Assembly (NCBI GenBank): GCA_963514095.1
Contig: OY741267.1
Location: 6,912,048 to 6,976,047 of the forward strand
Length of the DNA: 64,000 bases
Reading direction: 5' to 3'
Origin: Eutrigla gurnardus
Lineage: Eukaryota > Chordata > Actinopteri > Perciformes > Triglidae
The position numbers and the translations under genes were made by a program. The notes under the pieces were generated by a model, which saw nothing but the letters and a program-made list of their open reading frames with translations, was not told where the DNA came from and did not search any database. Shown here one piece after another: positions 43,391-54,900 of this stretch (within the stretch, counting starts at the first letter, position 1; each line of letters opens with the position of its first letter).

Positions 43391-43719
43391 TGTTATGGTC
43401 GGCTCTTGGACCACAACAAATGTAGAAGCCTCACGCAGTTTGGAGCAGTAAAAGTATATTTATTTCACAAAACAAGGTTAAACTATACCAAAAAAAGTGC
43501 TTTTAACAAAAAACTCTACATAACAAAACTAATGTCACACAGGAACGCTTAACCTGTGTGACCTAGGAGGGCAACATGTTATCCGGGCCACCCAGGGACA
43601 CAGACTGGCACAGCTTATGGAGGAGTGGATTGATGGCAGCTGCCGTCAATCCCCAATCAGCCGGTCTCTCCCAACGCCAGACCTGTAAGAGAAAAATAAC
43701 CCTGCATGGGGCCGTAACA
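43391..43719 (-). repeat. 3' LTR of the GmR1-like element (329 bp)
   Basis: Starts TGTTATGG and ends CCGTAACA in + coordinates (TGTTA/TAACA inverted). It abuts the truncated RT. Confidence 0.65.
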
Positions 43720-44200
43720 CACTTTGCTAGATTAACAGTAAGGTGAGCCTCTGCCAAGCGGTCAAACAGTGCTCGAACACGCTCAATGTGGTCAGACCAA
43801 TTGTCAGAATATACCACCACATCATCCAGATAAACAGGGCAGCCGTCTAGACCCCCCACCACTTTATTCATTAAACGCTGAAACGTAGCGGCTGCGTTAC
43901 GCAATCCAAATGGCATGACACAGTACGAATACAGCCCAGACGGGGTAATACAAGCTGAAATTTCCCGTGCTCTCTTGGATAAAGGGACCTGCTAATAGCC
44001 TTTAAAGAGATCAAATTTGCTAATATACTCTGCCGCACCAACTTGATCAACGCAGTCATCCATGCGTGGTAAAGGAAATGAATCGGGTTTAGTGACGCTG
44101 TTAACCTTTCTGAAATCAGAGCAAAATCAAAGAGTATTATTCGATTTTGGCACAAGCAAACAAGGTGACGCCCAGCTGGAAGATGATGGCTCTGCTATGC
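43720..44200 (-). pseudogene. GmR1-like reverse transcriptase, truncated
   Basis: The - strand reads AEPSSSSWASPCLLV, then FCSDFRKVNSVTKPDSF, then a stop in the palm (FKGY*), then CVMPFGLRNAAATFQRL and the catalytic CPVYLDDVVVYSD. It ends at NLAKCV next to the LTR, so the thumb and RNase H are lost. Confidence 0.75.
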
Positions 44201-45001
44201 CATTTTCCAACATATAATGGACTTCAGCATCCAAAAACTTACGCTTATCATGGTTAACCCAATAAAACCGTTGTCTTATCGGCTCTGCATCTCCCACATC
44301 AACATCATGCTCCAAAACATTTGTACATGAAGGAACATCACCAAACAGACAGGGATACCCCTGTATAAGCCCCACTAACTCAGTGCGCTGCGGCCCAGAC
44401 AGATGATCCAAAACCCCCTTTAAGTATGCCAATACCTCAGAATTCTTAAGCCGACCAGTCAACAACGCCGAGTCATGGTTAGGCAACCCGTCCTCACAAA
44501 ACGCCTCATCCTTAATTGTGTTAATAACACAAACAGGATGAGCAAACTCTGCAACTGGACCCTGCTCAGAAGACTCCCGCTCATGATACGCCTTTAACAG
44601 ATTCACATGGCAAAGCTGATGATGTTTAGCACGCTCTGGAGTAGAAATTAAATAATTTTGGTCAGACAGCTGCTTTATCACTGTATATGGCCCCATAAAC
44701 TTGGCCTGAAAGGGAGAACTAACCAGCGGCAACAAAGCCAGAACCTGGTCACCCGGACTGAAAACAAGCCGCTCAGCCCGACGGTCATAACGTAATTTCA
44801 TTTTCTTTTGTACCCCCGCAAGTTTCTCTTTTGCCAGCTCCCTTGCGGCATACAGACGCTGTTTGAAACCATTTACATATTCAATTAAGTTCTTCGGCGG
44901 CTCCCCGTCAAGCCAATCATCCTGCAAAGCTGCCAACGGCCCCCTTACAGTATGACCAAACACCAGCTCGTTGGGACTGAAACCAGTGCTCTCCTGAGTG
45001 A
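44201..45001 (-). pseudogene. GmR1-like integrase C-terminus to RT linker
   Basis: One open frame runs from MFGHTVRGPLAALQDDW (integrase end) through FSPGDQVLALLPL and FMGPYTVIKQLSDQNYLI (a DNA-binding SH3-like fold). It then crosses the linker into the RT N-terminus. This direct integrase-to-RT continuity proves the unusual gene order. Confidence 0.8.
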
Positions 45002-46713
45002 TGTTGGGGACCTAACCGTTAGGACTACACAATGCGGCCTACAAAAGCCTACACAATGCGGCCAGGACAAAGGAACAAAGGAGATAAAAACTACAACCAC
45101 CATTTTAGTGTCACCTCGCACCTGGTCGCGAGATGTGACGTCACACAACTGGTGCCCTATTGGCTGACAACTGCAGGGGACTTTCTCTCTCCATCGTAAC
45201 TCGCGTTACACCAGGAGGTGAAGATTATATCTGCAGCGTTTTCCTTTGTCCTAGGCCGAAGTCTTTCCCCCAAACTCGCTGGACGAGCAACAGACTGTTT
45301 TACCCCTCTTTTTCTCTACTCGTTTTATTTTTCTTTTGTTTATCATTTTGGATCCCGAGGAGACCGCCGCGACAGCGCGACTCTCCCGTTCCCTGCGGTA
45401 AGAAGAAAAACTTTCTTCGTCCCAGCTGCCAGCAGAACGGATAACTCGACCGTCTTTGTCTGAAATCAGCTGACTAAATCGCAGAGCCCCGCGATTGTTC
45501 ATCATTCCCTGCAGAAGGAAGAATTACTAACGGTTTTCTTCAACCAATTGGATCCGGCGCTGAACGAGCGCCCACGAACTACCGTCTTGCCGGCGTCAAG
45601 AAACGCCATCACCGCACGGGACGAAACCCTCACATCGACGCATCTCACATCGACAAAAGTAAGAGGCTATTTGTCTGGGCAGAAGGAAGCCGAGATTCGA
45701 TAGTGTAGGACATGCTTCTTAATGTGTTTTAAGTTCTGATCGCGGACCGCCGAGTCCGTTTGTTCATGTGCTGCTGTATTCGAATGCTGATCGTGTACCC
45801 ACGCCGTTGGGTTGATTTCTGTAACAGTGTTTTCGACTAACCTCCGCCATATTCGCGAGCTCAGAAAGCCTCTACTATCAGTTAAAAGAGCGGTCTCGCG
45901 GAATAAACGCCAGTTCATTCACGCGCGCCCGTGTGATAGCGGCACGCCTTCTGAGCCCCCAGAATATCGCTCGCGCATTCTCTCTCTCTTTGTTTGTGTC
46001 CCGCTAACACACACACACACATACACGCCGCACACACGTGTCCTAAGCAAGCTGTTCCCGGCGGACGCTGAGGACGTAGCTACATCTGGTGGCTACACTC
46101 GGCCATCTCTCTCTCTCTCTCTCGCTACTCCATCGGACGTCAGTGGCTCCGCCCCTGAACGCTGTGAGGAATAGCTCCATCTGGTGGCCGCACATAGCCA
46201 TCTCTCCCTCTCTCTCTCTCTCGCTGTCTCTCTCTCGACACACACGCACGCACTCCACATGTGTCTCTCCTTCGGTTTAGCTTAGTTTTGTGTGTTTGGT
46301 AGTTAGGTAATGAGGCTTTGTTAATTGCAGTGTTATTGATTGTGATCATTATTACTGATTTTAATAAATCTTATTATATTATAACTAGTGGTCTCTTGTG
46401 CTTGTTGTGTATATGTCACTGGATAAAAGCAGGTTGTGAAGGCTAGTGCTTGAATTTCAAGCCCTTCTTAATTGTTAGATTGTTTTTATGCTTCCATGCC
46501 AATGATCCCGATGATTGGCATGTGAGTATAAAACCTTTATATTGAGACTGAATACAGTTTTAGGTTATCTTTTCCCTGATCCCAGGGTGGTGCCCCGTTT
46601 ATTCATGATTATATCATGATAATATATTAAATATAATTATTAATACCGATAATCATATTGATATTAATAATTAACTGTTGATAACCAAATCTGCTCCTGC
46701 TACAACCCCAACA
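45002..46713 (+). mobile_element. Large solo LTR (1712 bp) inside the integrase gene
   Basis: Perfect 8-base inverted ends (TGTTGGGG / CCCCAACA) with a GTGA target duplication (44998-45001 and 46714-46717). AATAAA near 46365 places the polyadenylation site, so it reads on the + strand. TC microsatellites lie at about 46105-46235. Removing it restores the integrase frame (…LLLAAREVT / TQES…). No internal genes remain. Confidence 0.8.
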
Positions 46714-47546
46714 GTGACCTCTCTCGCTGCAAGCAATAACCAAGGTAAACCCTCTTCCCAGTCAGCAGCCATTTGCACACAGTACGCACGCATCAACGAC
46801 TTTAATGTCTGATGGAACCGTTCGAGTACGCCTTGACTCTGAGCATGATATGCAGAGGACTGATTATGCCTGATGCGTAGCAATTTTAATACCTGTGCAA
46901 ACAGATGCGACGTGAAATTTGACCCCTGGTCACTTTGAATAGTTTTTGGGATACCAAATATGGATATGAATTGGCTGAGAGCACGCACAACCACCTTTGT
47001 TGTTAATGTACGCAACGGGTACGCCGCTGGATATCTGGTGTTTTGGCACATAACAGTCAGTAAGTACACCGCACCAGACTTTGAAGGAGGAAGCGGCCCC
47101 ACACAATCAATAATTAAGTGCTCAAACGGCTGACCAATAGCTGGAATCGGATACAACGGTGCCACTTTAATGGTCTGATTGGGTTTTCCGGTTAACTGGC
47201 AAGTATGACATGTTTTGATGTAATCAGCAACACTCTTCTTAACACGTGGCCAAAAGAAATGCCTCAAAATGCGGTTGTATGTTTTAGAAACCCCCATGTG
47301 ACCGGATTCATCGTGTGACACCCTCAAAACTCTGTCACAAAATGTTGCTGGCACGATAACCTGGTACAACGGATCGCCAATACCCCCTTCACCATGCGGT
47401 ACCCACTTGTGCAATAATACCTCATTCTGGATGACATAACGGGCCCTTTGGATGGTCAGCCTTTGCCTTGCCTGAAATCCGACCAGCACATGCCACTGGT
47501 CTCCCCTGTGTAGCAATGTGCCTGCCACAAGCCTAGCGCACCCCAC
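46714..47546 (-). pseudogene. GmR1-like integrase, N-terminal and core domains
   Basis: The frame shows the H-H-C-C zinc domain (HDESGHMG … CHTCQ) and the core with LIIDCVGPLPPSKSG, TIQSDQGSNFTS and QGVLERFHQTLKS giving D, D and E. It is open but split from its C-terminus by the inserted LTR. It would join element DNA to the genome. Confidence 0.85.
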
Positions 47547-47555
47547 AGTCTTTTT

Positions 47556-48170
47556 TCAGTGACCCCTTTTGTGACAAAAATGGCACACATCGTCAAACTC
47601 ACGGCCGCCACGATCACCTCTCAACCCCAGGACAAAACCTCCACCTGATTGCCCAGAGAAATACCCAGCCTGACCATTTTCCCCATCAAACCCTAAACAG
47701 TTAGCGCGGGGACCCATACTTTTGTGTGTCAGCCAATATTCATCAGCTAAAGCAGCAGCTTCTGCCGCAGTCTTTACTTTCTGTTCACTAATGTACATGG
47801 CTATTTTCTGAGGGACTGAGTTCCTAAATTGTTCCAGCACCATTAAATTACACAAACCATCAAAATCATCAACCCCAGATGCTGCACACCAGCGAGTGAA
47901 GTGAGTACCCAAATCACGGGCAAATTCCAGGTAAGACCCATCTCCCTTTTCCCAATATCTAAAACGTTGTCTATACGCTTCGGGGACTAACTCGTACACT
48001 TTGAGCACCGCACCTTTACCTTTTAGAATAAACGGCACTGTCTGCTGTTGACAATGATGACAAAGCCTCCTGAGCGCGCCCTGTGAACACACACTGCAAC
48101 AAAATTGTGCGGTCGGAGTCCACCCAGCCCCTTGCGTCTGCTACACGTTCGAGTAAAGAAAAAAAAGTCT
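47556..48170 (-). pseudogene. GmR1-like gag with SCAN-like capsid region
   Basis: The - strand reads KVYELVPEAYRQRFRYW, FARDLGTHFTRWCAA, LCNLMVLEQFRNSVPQ and MYISEQKVKTAAEAAALAD. This is the capsid region related to the vertebrate SCAN domain, followed by the start of a zinc knuckle (CHFCHKRGH). A frameshift lies near 48025, and a deletion after the knuckle removes protease. Confidence 0.75.
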
Positions 48171-48436
48171 CTCATCTCATCATCACAAGTTACATTTTGT
48201 AAGTTCTGTTATAAATACCAGACAAATAAACACCTCCCACCTCCAGATGGTACAACAGGCTGCTACTAGTCTGTTAACCAGGAGGAAGAGTAACTGAGAG
48301 AAGTGAGAATACAGATCTAAGAGGAGATGAGAGATTCAGGGAGGAGCTAAGATGTTACTGAACTATAGAAGAGAGAGGAACTTCTAGATTCAACAGAGTT
48401 CAACACCAAAAACCATCAACATTACCTTCATTCAAC

Positions 48437-48868
48437 ATGATGTCATCAGACTGTTTACTTTCCCTCCTGTTCATTTCCATTCTAAGAGGTAAGATTCTAT
48501 GTAAAATAGTTCAATTGCAATATTATTTGAATGTGATCCATTAACTGAGTCTTTTGAGTTTTCTCTCCTTTAGGTGTCAGCTGTGAAGAACTCAGTCCAG
48601 CCAAGAATGAAGAGTCCAGTTTAGAAGACAGCACTGTTACTCTGTCCTACAAATACTCCAAACAAGCAACCAGTAGTGATTATTTCTTCTGGTATCGACA
48701 ATATCCAGGAAAACCACCAGAGTTCATCATCTCACACTCTGGTTTAGGAACTGTATTAAATAATCCAATCACTGGACTGAAGATTAAAGTGGATCAAAAC
48801 CAAATCAACATGAGCATCTCGTCTGCTGCAGTGACAGACTCTGCTGTGTACTACTGTGCTGTGAAGCC
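48437..48868 (+). CDS. TCR alpha/delta V gene, MMSSDC family, third copy
   Basis: Leader exon 48437-48488 and V exon 48574-48868, open frame, with the same leader and frameworks as 7890. It reads TLSYKYSKQATSSDYFFWYRQ, HSGLGTVLNNPITGL and DSAVYYCAVKP. Tyrosine replaces the first cysteine. The promoter block, splice sites and RSS are intact. It combines the second loop of 7890 with the FFWYRQ strand of 36459, which suggests exchange between copies. Confidence 0.9.
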
Positions 48869-48906
48869 CACAGTGACAGGAAACACCAAAACTCTGTACA
48901 AAAACC
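48869..48906 (+). promoter_or_regulatory. V RSS, 22-bp spacer
   Basis: Heptamer 48869-48875, nonamer 48898-48906, both consensus. Confidence 0.92.
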
Positions 48907-49500
48907 TTCAGAGCAAAGACAAACAATACTGCACAACATCCACTAGAGGGAGTCACACACTGTTACACTGCAATTGTATGTGATGATAGTATATAGTCCA
49001 GATACTTTTCACTAATGAGACACTCATTAGAAATGATACTACTTTAACATATGAGTCTCTTCCTCCTGCAGATTTGACTTCATGGCAGAACTGTTTGATT
49101 TATTAAACACCACAATGAAAGTGTTTGTTGTGGTGTTTAATAAAAACGTCAGTTTTCATAAATCTCATGAACTGATCTGGATAGAATGTCAGCAGAGCAA
49201 CTGAATCCATTCTTTGGAAAGAAAACACTACAGGGACTTTATTTTGCTTGAAACTAATTTCAAGTTTTACTGATCATTCTAAATTTCACCTGTCACACAT
49301 TTTTAATCAATAATCTTCATAAACTGGTTGTCATCACAGACTCAGGAAATAATTGATCAGGTTATGTTGTTCTGTCAGGCTCTGATTTCATTTGGTATAC
49401 CACAGGGTCCAAACAAAGTTCCTCTAATTTTGTCTTTGGACCAATTTCCTTGTATATTCAATTGTAATTCAGTAATTAATGTGGCTGCTTCATTTCATGT
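48907..49500 (+). other. V 3' flank
   Basis: Shares sequence with the flank at 8360-8580 (for example 'ctcctgcagatttgacttcatgg'). No gene is seen. Confidence 0.5.
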
Positions 49501-50205
49501 GAAGTACTGCTGTTCCAAATTTGGTACCCAGACATCAGGCACAAGGACTGTAAGCACGGGGACCCCCCAGGGCTGTGTGCTGGGTGTCCTGCTGTACGCC
49601 CTCTTCACCCACGACTGTGTCTCTCCACCCATCATCAAATTTGCAGATGACACAACAGTCATTGGGCTGATCACTGGTGGGGTGGAGACAGCTTACAGGA
49701 AGTAGGTGGGTCAGCTGGTGTCCTGGTGTTCACCAATAATCTCTTCTTAAACACGGGGAAAACTAAGGAGATGATTATTGACCAAAGGAAGAGGCTCAGG
49801 TAGAAAGGGTTAAAACTTTTAAATCCCTCGTCATCCACATCAGCGAGGATCCCTCCTGGTCTCACAACACAGCACACTGTCAGGAAATCTCAGCTTCTGT
49901 AACTTCTTAAGAAAGCTGAGGAAATTTGTATTACCCACCAAACTCCTCAGCAACTTGTATAGATGTACAGTGGAGAGCATCCTGACAAACGCCATCACAG
50001 TGTGGTATGGGAACTGCACTACACTGGACAGGAAGACTCTCCAACGGCGGATTAAAACGGCACAATACATCTGTGGAGCAGCCTTCCCATCACTTCAGGA
50101 CACTTATAACACCCGGGTCATGAAGAGGGCACAACATCACCTCGGACACTACACACCCCAGCACACACTGTTCACACTGTTAACAACGGTACCCTGCTTG
50201 CCCAT
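49501..50205 (+). pseudogene. L2-type LINE RT fragment
   Basis: The + strand reads TSGTRTVSTGTPQGCVLG and then IIKFADDTTVIGLITGG with the catalytic ADD. After frameshifts it continues CTVESILTNAITVWYGNC. This is a fish L2-type RT with several breaks. It is related to the copy at 53190. Confidence 0.75.
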
Positions 50206-50815
50206 GTGATCGATTTATTTCTGGCAACAAAACAAATGCGTAAAGTTGTAAAGATGTGACTAGATGTCTCCTCGTCTCCGTGGCGCATTTCTCCGTTTTG
50301 TTTATGTATATCGATCAGTATTTTCATCCGCCATCTTGCTAGTGACGTATAGAGTCACGTTTATGCATCGGACGCTCGTATTGGTTCCCGTAGCGGCTTT
50401 TACAGCCAATCGGAAAGCCTGATTTACGCTTGGCCGTGAGTTGTTGTGTTTGCTCAAACGGGAGACACAGAGGAGTTCAGAGCATTGCAAATGACGGTCA
50501 AAGAGTTATTGTAGTGATAGAGAAAGATAAATACATAAATGGCACAGAAGAAGTACACTATATAAACACATATTTAGGGCAGGGAGTGGAAAGGACCATT
50601 TCTGGCAACAAAACCGCCCATGGACACTATCCAAAATAATATCCATATTTCATAGACAGAATAAGCAGCTAGAAGCTTGATGGAATGGAATTGTCCTGTT
50701 GTAATAGCTCGCCACATGCAGCCCATAGGAAAAGAATGAGACAACAGATTCAACATAGGCCAAGTTATGGACCGGCAGCTTAAAGCAGACGCATAGGGGC
50801 GGCAGTGCTAACATG
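50206..50815. other. Unassigned sequence
   Basis: Contains a 'tttctggcaacaaaac' motif twice (about 50220 and 50600). No gene or complete repeat is recognised. Confidence 0.35.
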
Positions 50816-51596
50816 TGACTAAAAGTAATGACTAAAAGTTGACTAAAATGTTTTTACTTTTCGTCAACTAAAACTAGACTAAAAATATGAAGGTAAACAA
50901 TGACAAAAATGTGACTAAAACTAATAAGCATTTTCGTCTAAAGACTAAGACTAAATCTAAAATAGCCGCCAAAATTAACACTGGTCTCGTTCTTACTCCC
51001 AGGAGAAGTCGACTGTCGGAAAGACGTTTTGAAAATCTTCTTCTGCTACGTTTTAATCACTACTTTGAAGAGTAAATGTGAGTGATTTTATTCAGCCTGA
51101 TCATTTTTGTTCGACATAGATCCAGCTGTTGACATTTCTGTGTTTATAAGTAGCCTAAGCCCACTTTATGCACTTTCAAAAAAAATTCAGGAGTTACCTA
51201 ATCTTGTTTGCTGCTCATATATAGGCTACCTGGGCTGGGAGGTGTGAATTTTGATTCATATGTTGTGTGATAAAATAAAATATGAATTAATAAAGCACTA
51301 TGTGGCATATTGCTAACTGTCTTTATTGTTATCCCGAGTTAATTTGGTTGGATCACTGACGTTATTCATCATTGTCACAACTTCTCGGTGCATTTAAAGG
51401 AGGCTGTGTGTGTCAGTTAAGTTGCAGCATGTGTGAGACGCTGCAAACGGCTTTTCATTTTTGGTAACGCATGAGTACTCTAACGCGTTACTTTTCGTCA
51501 CAGGTAACGCTGTAACGTAACTGATTACTTTTAATTGATGTTAACGTTGTAACCTAATCAACTACTTTCCAAAATAACTATACCCAACACTGTCTG
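50816..51596. mobile_element. hAT-like sequence ending at cccaacactg
   Basis: Repeated 'gactaaaa' motifs (50816-50980) and a right end that is the inverse of cagtgttgggtatag. It abuts the V promoter block at 51592. No transposase is seen. Confidence 0.4.
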
Positions 51597-51759
51597 TTAA
51601 CCAGGAGGAAGAGTAACTGAGAGACGTGAGAATACAGATCTAAGAGGAGATGAGAGATTCAGGGAGGAGCTAAGATGTTACTGAACTATAGAAGAGAGAG
51701 GAACTTCTAGATTCAACAGAGTTCAACACCAAAAACCATCAACATTACCTTCATTCAAC

Positions 51760-52186
51760 ATGATGTCATCAGACTGTTTACTTTCCCTCCTGTTCATTTC
51801 CATTCTAAGAGGTAAGATTCTATTTAAAAATAGTTCAATTCCAATATTGTTTGAATGTGATCCGTTAACTGAGTTTTTTGAGTTTTCTCTCCTTTAGGTG
51901 TCAGCTGTGAAGAACTCAGTCCAGCCAAGAATGAAGAGTCCAGTTTAGAAGACAGCACTGTTACTCTGTCCTACAATTACCCCAAACTGTCACCTGGTGA
52001 TTATTTCTTCTGGTATCGACAATATCCAGGAAAACAACCCCAGTTCATCATCTCACACTCTGCTTCAGGAACTGGAGGAAATAATCAACCTGGACTGAAG
52101 ATTAAAGTGGATCAAAACCAAATCAACATGAGCATCTCGTCTGCTGCAGTGACAGACTCTGCTGTGTACTACTGTGCTGTGCAGCC
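51760..52186 (+). CDS. TCR alpha/delta V gene, MMSSDC family, fourth copy
   Basis: Leader exon 51760-51811 and V exon 51898-52186, open frame: TLSYNYPKLSPGDYFFWYRQYPGKQ in two parts around the loop, HSASGTGGNNQPGL and DSAVYYCAVQP. Tyrosine again replaces the first cysteine. KQPQF instead of KPPEF and the glycine-rich second loop set it apart. Splice sites and RSS are intact. Confidence 0.9.
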
Positions 52187-52224
52187 CACAGTGACAGGAA
52201 ACACCAAAACTCTGTACAAAAACC
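52187..52224 (+). promoter_or_regulatory. V RSS, 22-bp spacer
   Basis: Heptamer 52187-52193, nonamer 52216-52224, both consensus. Confidence 0.92.
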
Positions 52225-52664
52225 TTCAGAGCAAAGACAAACAATACTGCACAACATCCTCTAGAGGGAGTTACACACTGTTAAATGCAATGGTATGTGA
52301 TGATAGTATATAGTCCAGGTAATTTTCACTCATGAGACATGTGAAGGCTATTTAACGGTCAATCATTTTCATAAACTGATATAATTCAGTAATGGATGTG
52401 GCTGCTTCATTTCATGTGAAGTAGCCTACTGGTGCTCCAAACGTTTCTACAATTGAGTAAACTGAGATTGTTTTAAAGCCCTTAAAATTGTATGTAAAAA
52501 TGTAAACCAGGTGATGTTAAACTTGGAGTTCTGAACTTCTACAGTGAAGATAATACAAATGAGGTCTTTCTTGTGCTTTCAAACTGAAAAGGTAATACAT
52601 TATCACAGATACCTTCCAGTGGAGATGGGAGAACAACCCCCTACAGTATGTCCAGCTGGGACAT
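52225..52664 (+). other. V 3' flank
   Basis: Shares pieces with the flank interrupted by the solo LTR at 8637-9239. No gene is seen. Confidence 0.5.
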
Positions 52665-52925
52665 CAAGGGGGGCATTAGCTCAGGAGGTAGAGCGGGTTG
52701 GCTGGTAACCGCAAGATTGCTTGTTCCATCCCCAGCTCCTCCTAGGTGAGTGTCTGGCGTCCCTGAGCAAGACGCCTCACCCTAATTGCTCCTGACGAGC
52801 TGGCTGTCGCCCTGCGTGGTTGACTCCGCTGTCGGTGTGTGAATGTGTGTATGAATGGGTGAATGTCAGTCAACACTGTAAAGCACTTTGGATAAAAGCG
52901 CTTTATAAATGAGGACCATTTATCA
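52665..52925 (+). mobile_element. tRNA-derived SINE, second copy
   Basis: Head 'attagctcaggaggtagagc', the same body as 29836-30060 with a fuller B-box region (ccatccccagctcc), and tail 'aaagcgctttataaatgagg'. Confidence 0.7.
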
Positions 52926-53189
52926 TTTACATCAAGTGTAACTGAGAGTGAAGTGAAATTACATATCTAAGAAGAAAGAGATTCAGGGATCAATTGTCTC
53001 AATAAACTGGTTATCATCACAGAATAAGGTATTGATTGATTTTGTTCTGTTATTCTGTCCTGCTCTGGTTTCTTGTGGTGTACCACAAGGTTAAATCATA
53101 GCTCCTCTCATTTTGTCTTTGGATCAAATTGTGTTCAAACACAAGATCAGTTTCATTGATTTGCAAATATGTGATTTGAGAGGATAGTC

Positions 53190-53712
53190 ATGACACACGT
53201 TAAAAAGAGCATCCCGGACACTCTGGACCCCTACCAGTTTGCGTACCATCAGAACTGGTCACAGTCAACGCTGCCCTCCACAAAGCCCTCACACATCTGG
53301 AGAACAAGGACACATGCATGTTCGAATGCTGTTTATCGACTCAAGCTCGGCATTCAACACGGTCCTCCCAACCAGACTGGCCAAGAAGCTCCTCACCCTC
53401 AGATTGACACCCTCCCTCTGCAGCTGGGTTCTGGATTTCCTCACAGACAGACCCCAGACTGTCAGAGTTGGTACCCAGACATCAGGCACAAGGACGGTAA
53501 GCACGGGGACCCCCCAGGGCTGAGTGCTGAGTCCCCTGCTGTACGGCCTCTTCACCCACGACTGTGTCTCTCCACCCATCATCAAATTTGCAGATGACAC
53601 AACAGTCATTGGGCTGATCACTGGTGGGATGGAGACAGCTCACAGGAAGTAGGTGGGTCAGCTGGTGTCCTGGTGTTCACCAATAATCTCTCCTTAATCA
53701 CTGAGAAAATTT
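53190..53712 (+). pseudogene. L2-type LINE RT fragment, left part
   Basis: The + strand reads DTLDPYQFAY and, after shifts, MLFIDSSSAFNTVLPTRLA with the FIDSSSAFN palm motif. It continues through TSGTRTVSTGTPQG* and FADDTTVIGLITGG. It is interrupted at about 53712 and resumes at 54545. Confidence 0.75.
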
Positions 53713-54030
53713 AGGGGCCAGTTGTTCAAAGTTAATCTGATCGGATGTTGGTTATCAGATTGGATCAAATCTGGAAAATGGGTTGTTCAAAAGGGAAAGA
53801 AGGATTCTGAAATTGGATCATATCATGTAATCCAAACCGAGTTTGGAAATGGATCAAACCTTCAGTTTGTGTTGTTCAAAACTTTTCAGTAGGATTTGGC
53901 TAACTTTGATCCAAAAAACAGGATTACACTGATCCCAACAAGGGGTGGATTTCAAGGTGGATTTCAGGAAGAAATTGTAGTAAAACTTTAAAATTGGTCA
54001 AATAGTACATTTGTATCATTTAGTGTATAT
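53713..54030. repeat. PIF/Harbinger-like MITE remnant
   Basis: Starts 'ggggccagttgttcaaa' and has repeated 'ttgttcaaa' and 'ggatcaaa' motifs typical of fish Harbinger MITEs. The right inverted end is not evident. Confidence 0.4.
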
Positions 54031-54034
54031 ACTA

Positions 54035-54345
54035 GGCTTCACGGTGGTGTAGTGGGTAGCACTGTCGCCTCACAGCAAGAGGGTGTTGTGTTCGGTTCCC
54101 GGGTCGGGCGCGGGTTCCTTCTGTGTGGAGTTTGCATGTTCTCCCCGCGTGGGTTCTCTCCGGGTTCTCCGGCTTCCTCCCACAGTCCAAAGACATGCAG
54201 GATGGGGATAGGTTAGTTGGTGACTCTAAATTGCCTGTAGGTATGAATGTGGGCGTGAATGGTTGTCTGTCTCTATATGTTGGCCCTGTGATTGACTGGC
54301 GACCTGTCCAGGGTGTACCCTGCCTTCGCCCAATGACAGCCCCCC
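54035..54345 (+). mobile_element. tRNA-like-headed interspersed repeat
   Basis: The sequence 'ggtggtgtagtgggtagcactg' carries an A-box-like start, and 'gttcggttcccggg' a B box. The body is the very common fish repeat found again, on the - strand and with a CCAT tail, at 63205-63565. Confidence 0.65.
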
Positions 54346-54900
54346 GCTGAAAAAAACAATATGTAGCATGTGTGAATGGCACTTACAATGACCAGGATAC
54401 ATGCTTCTAACTAAAGGTAGTGAAAATGACCTTAAAACAGCCTAGGGCTCATAGGGTTAAAGTGACCCCATGTTGGCTCTTCTACCTGTTCTTTACATAG
54501 CTGGTAATCCAGATTTGGTAATCCTGAAAACTGTGTATCTGGATCAGGGTCATGAAGAGGGCACACAACATCACCTCGGACACTACACACCCCAGCACAC
54601 ACTGTTCACACTGTTACTGTCTGGCAGACGCTACAGGAGTATGAAAGCCAGAACAATAAGAAGAAAGACTCAGAAACAGTTTTCATCCACAAGCCATCAG
54701 GCTGTTGAATGACTGTCACACACAAACCAACTCTGTGAACTGTGAACTGTATATTTGCACTGTGCACAATGCACCATGTTCATTGCACTATATCCTTTTA
54801 TATTTATATCCATATCTTCAACAAACTTAAATACAATCTTAAACAAAAACACAACCAACACAATAGCAACTAAATGGGTTTTTTTATTTTATTTTTTTTA
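54346..54900 (+). pseudogene. L2-type LINE 3' end
   Basis: From 54545 the + strand reads HHLGHYTPQHTLFTLL and then a 3' UTR with 'gcactatatccttttatat'. This is the C-terminus of the L2 copy begun at 53190. Confidence 0.65.

Larger units (their letters stand above)
43391..48175 (-). mobile_element. GmR1-like Gypsy retrotransposon, decayed, 5'-truncated
   Basis: A 3' LTR (43391-43719), RT, integrase and gag lie in that order from left to right on the - strand. So integrase comes before RT in the pol gene, the hallmark of GmR1-type elements first described from cod. Protease and most of RNase H are deleted, a 1.7 kb LTR has inserted in integrase, and the 5' LTR is missing at the junction with V-gene flank near 48176. 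Confidence 0.8.

Noticed and set aside
43720..43916. Possible stand-alone gene starting MPFGLRNAAATF
   Set aside because: The methionine is the internal MPFGL motif of Gypsy RT; the frame is part of the decayed GmR1-like pol.
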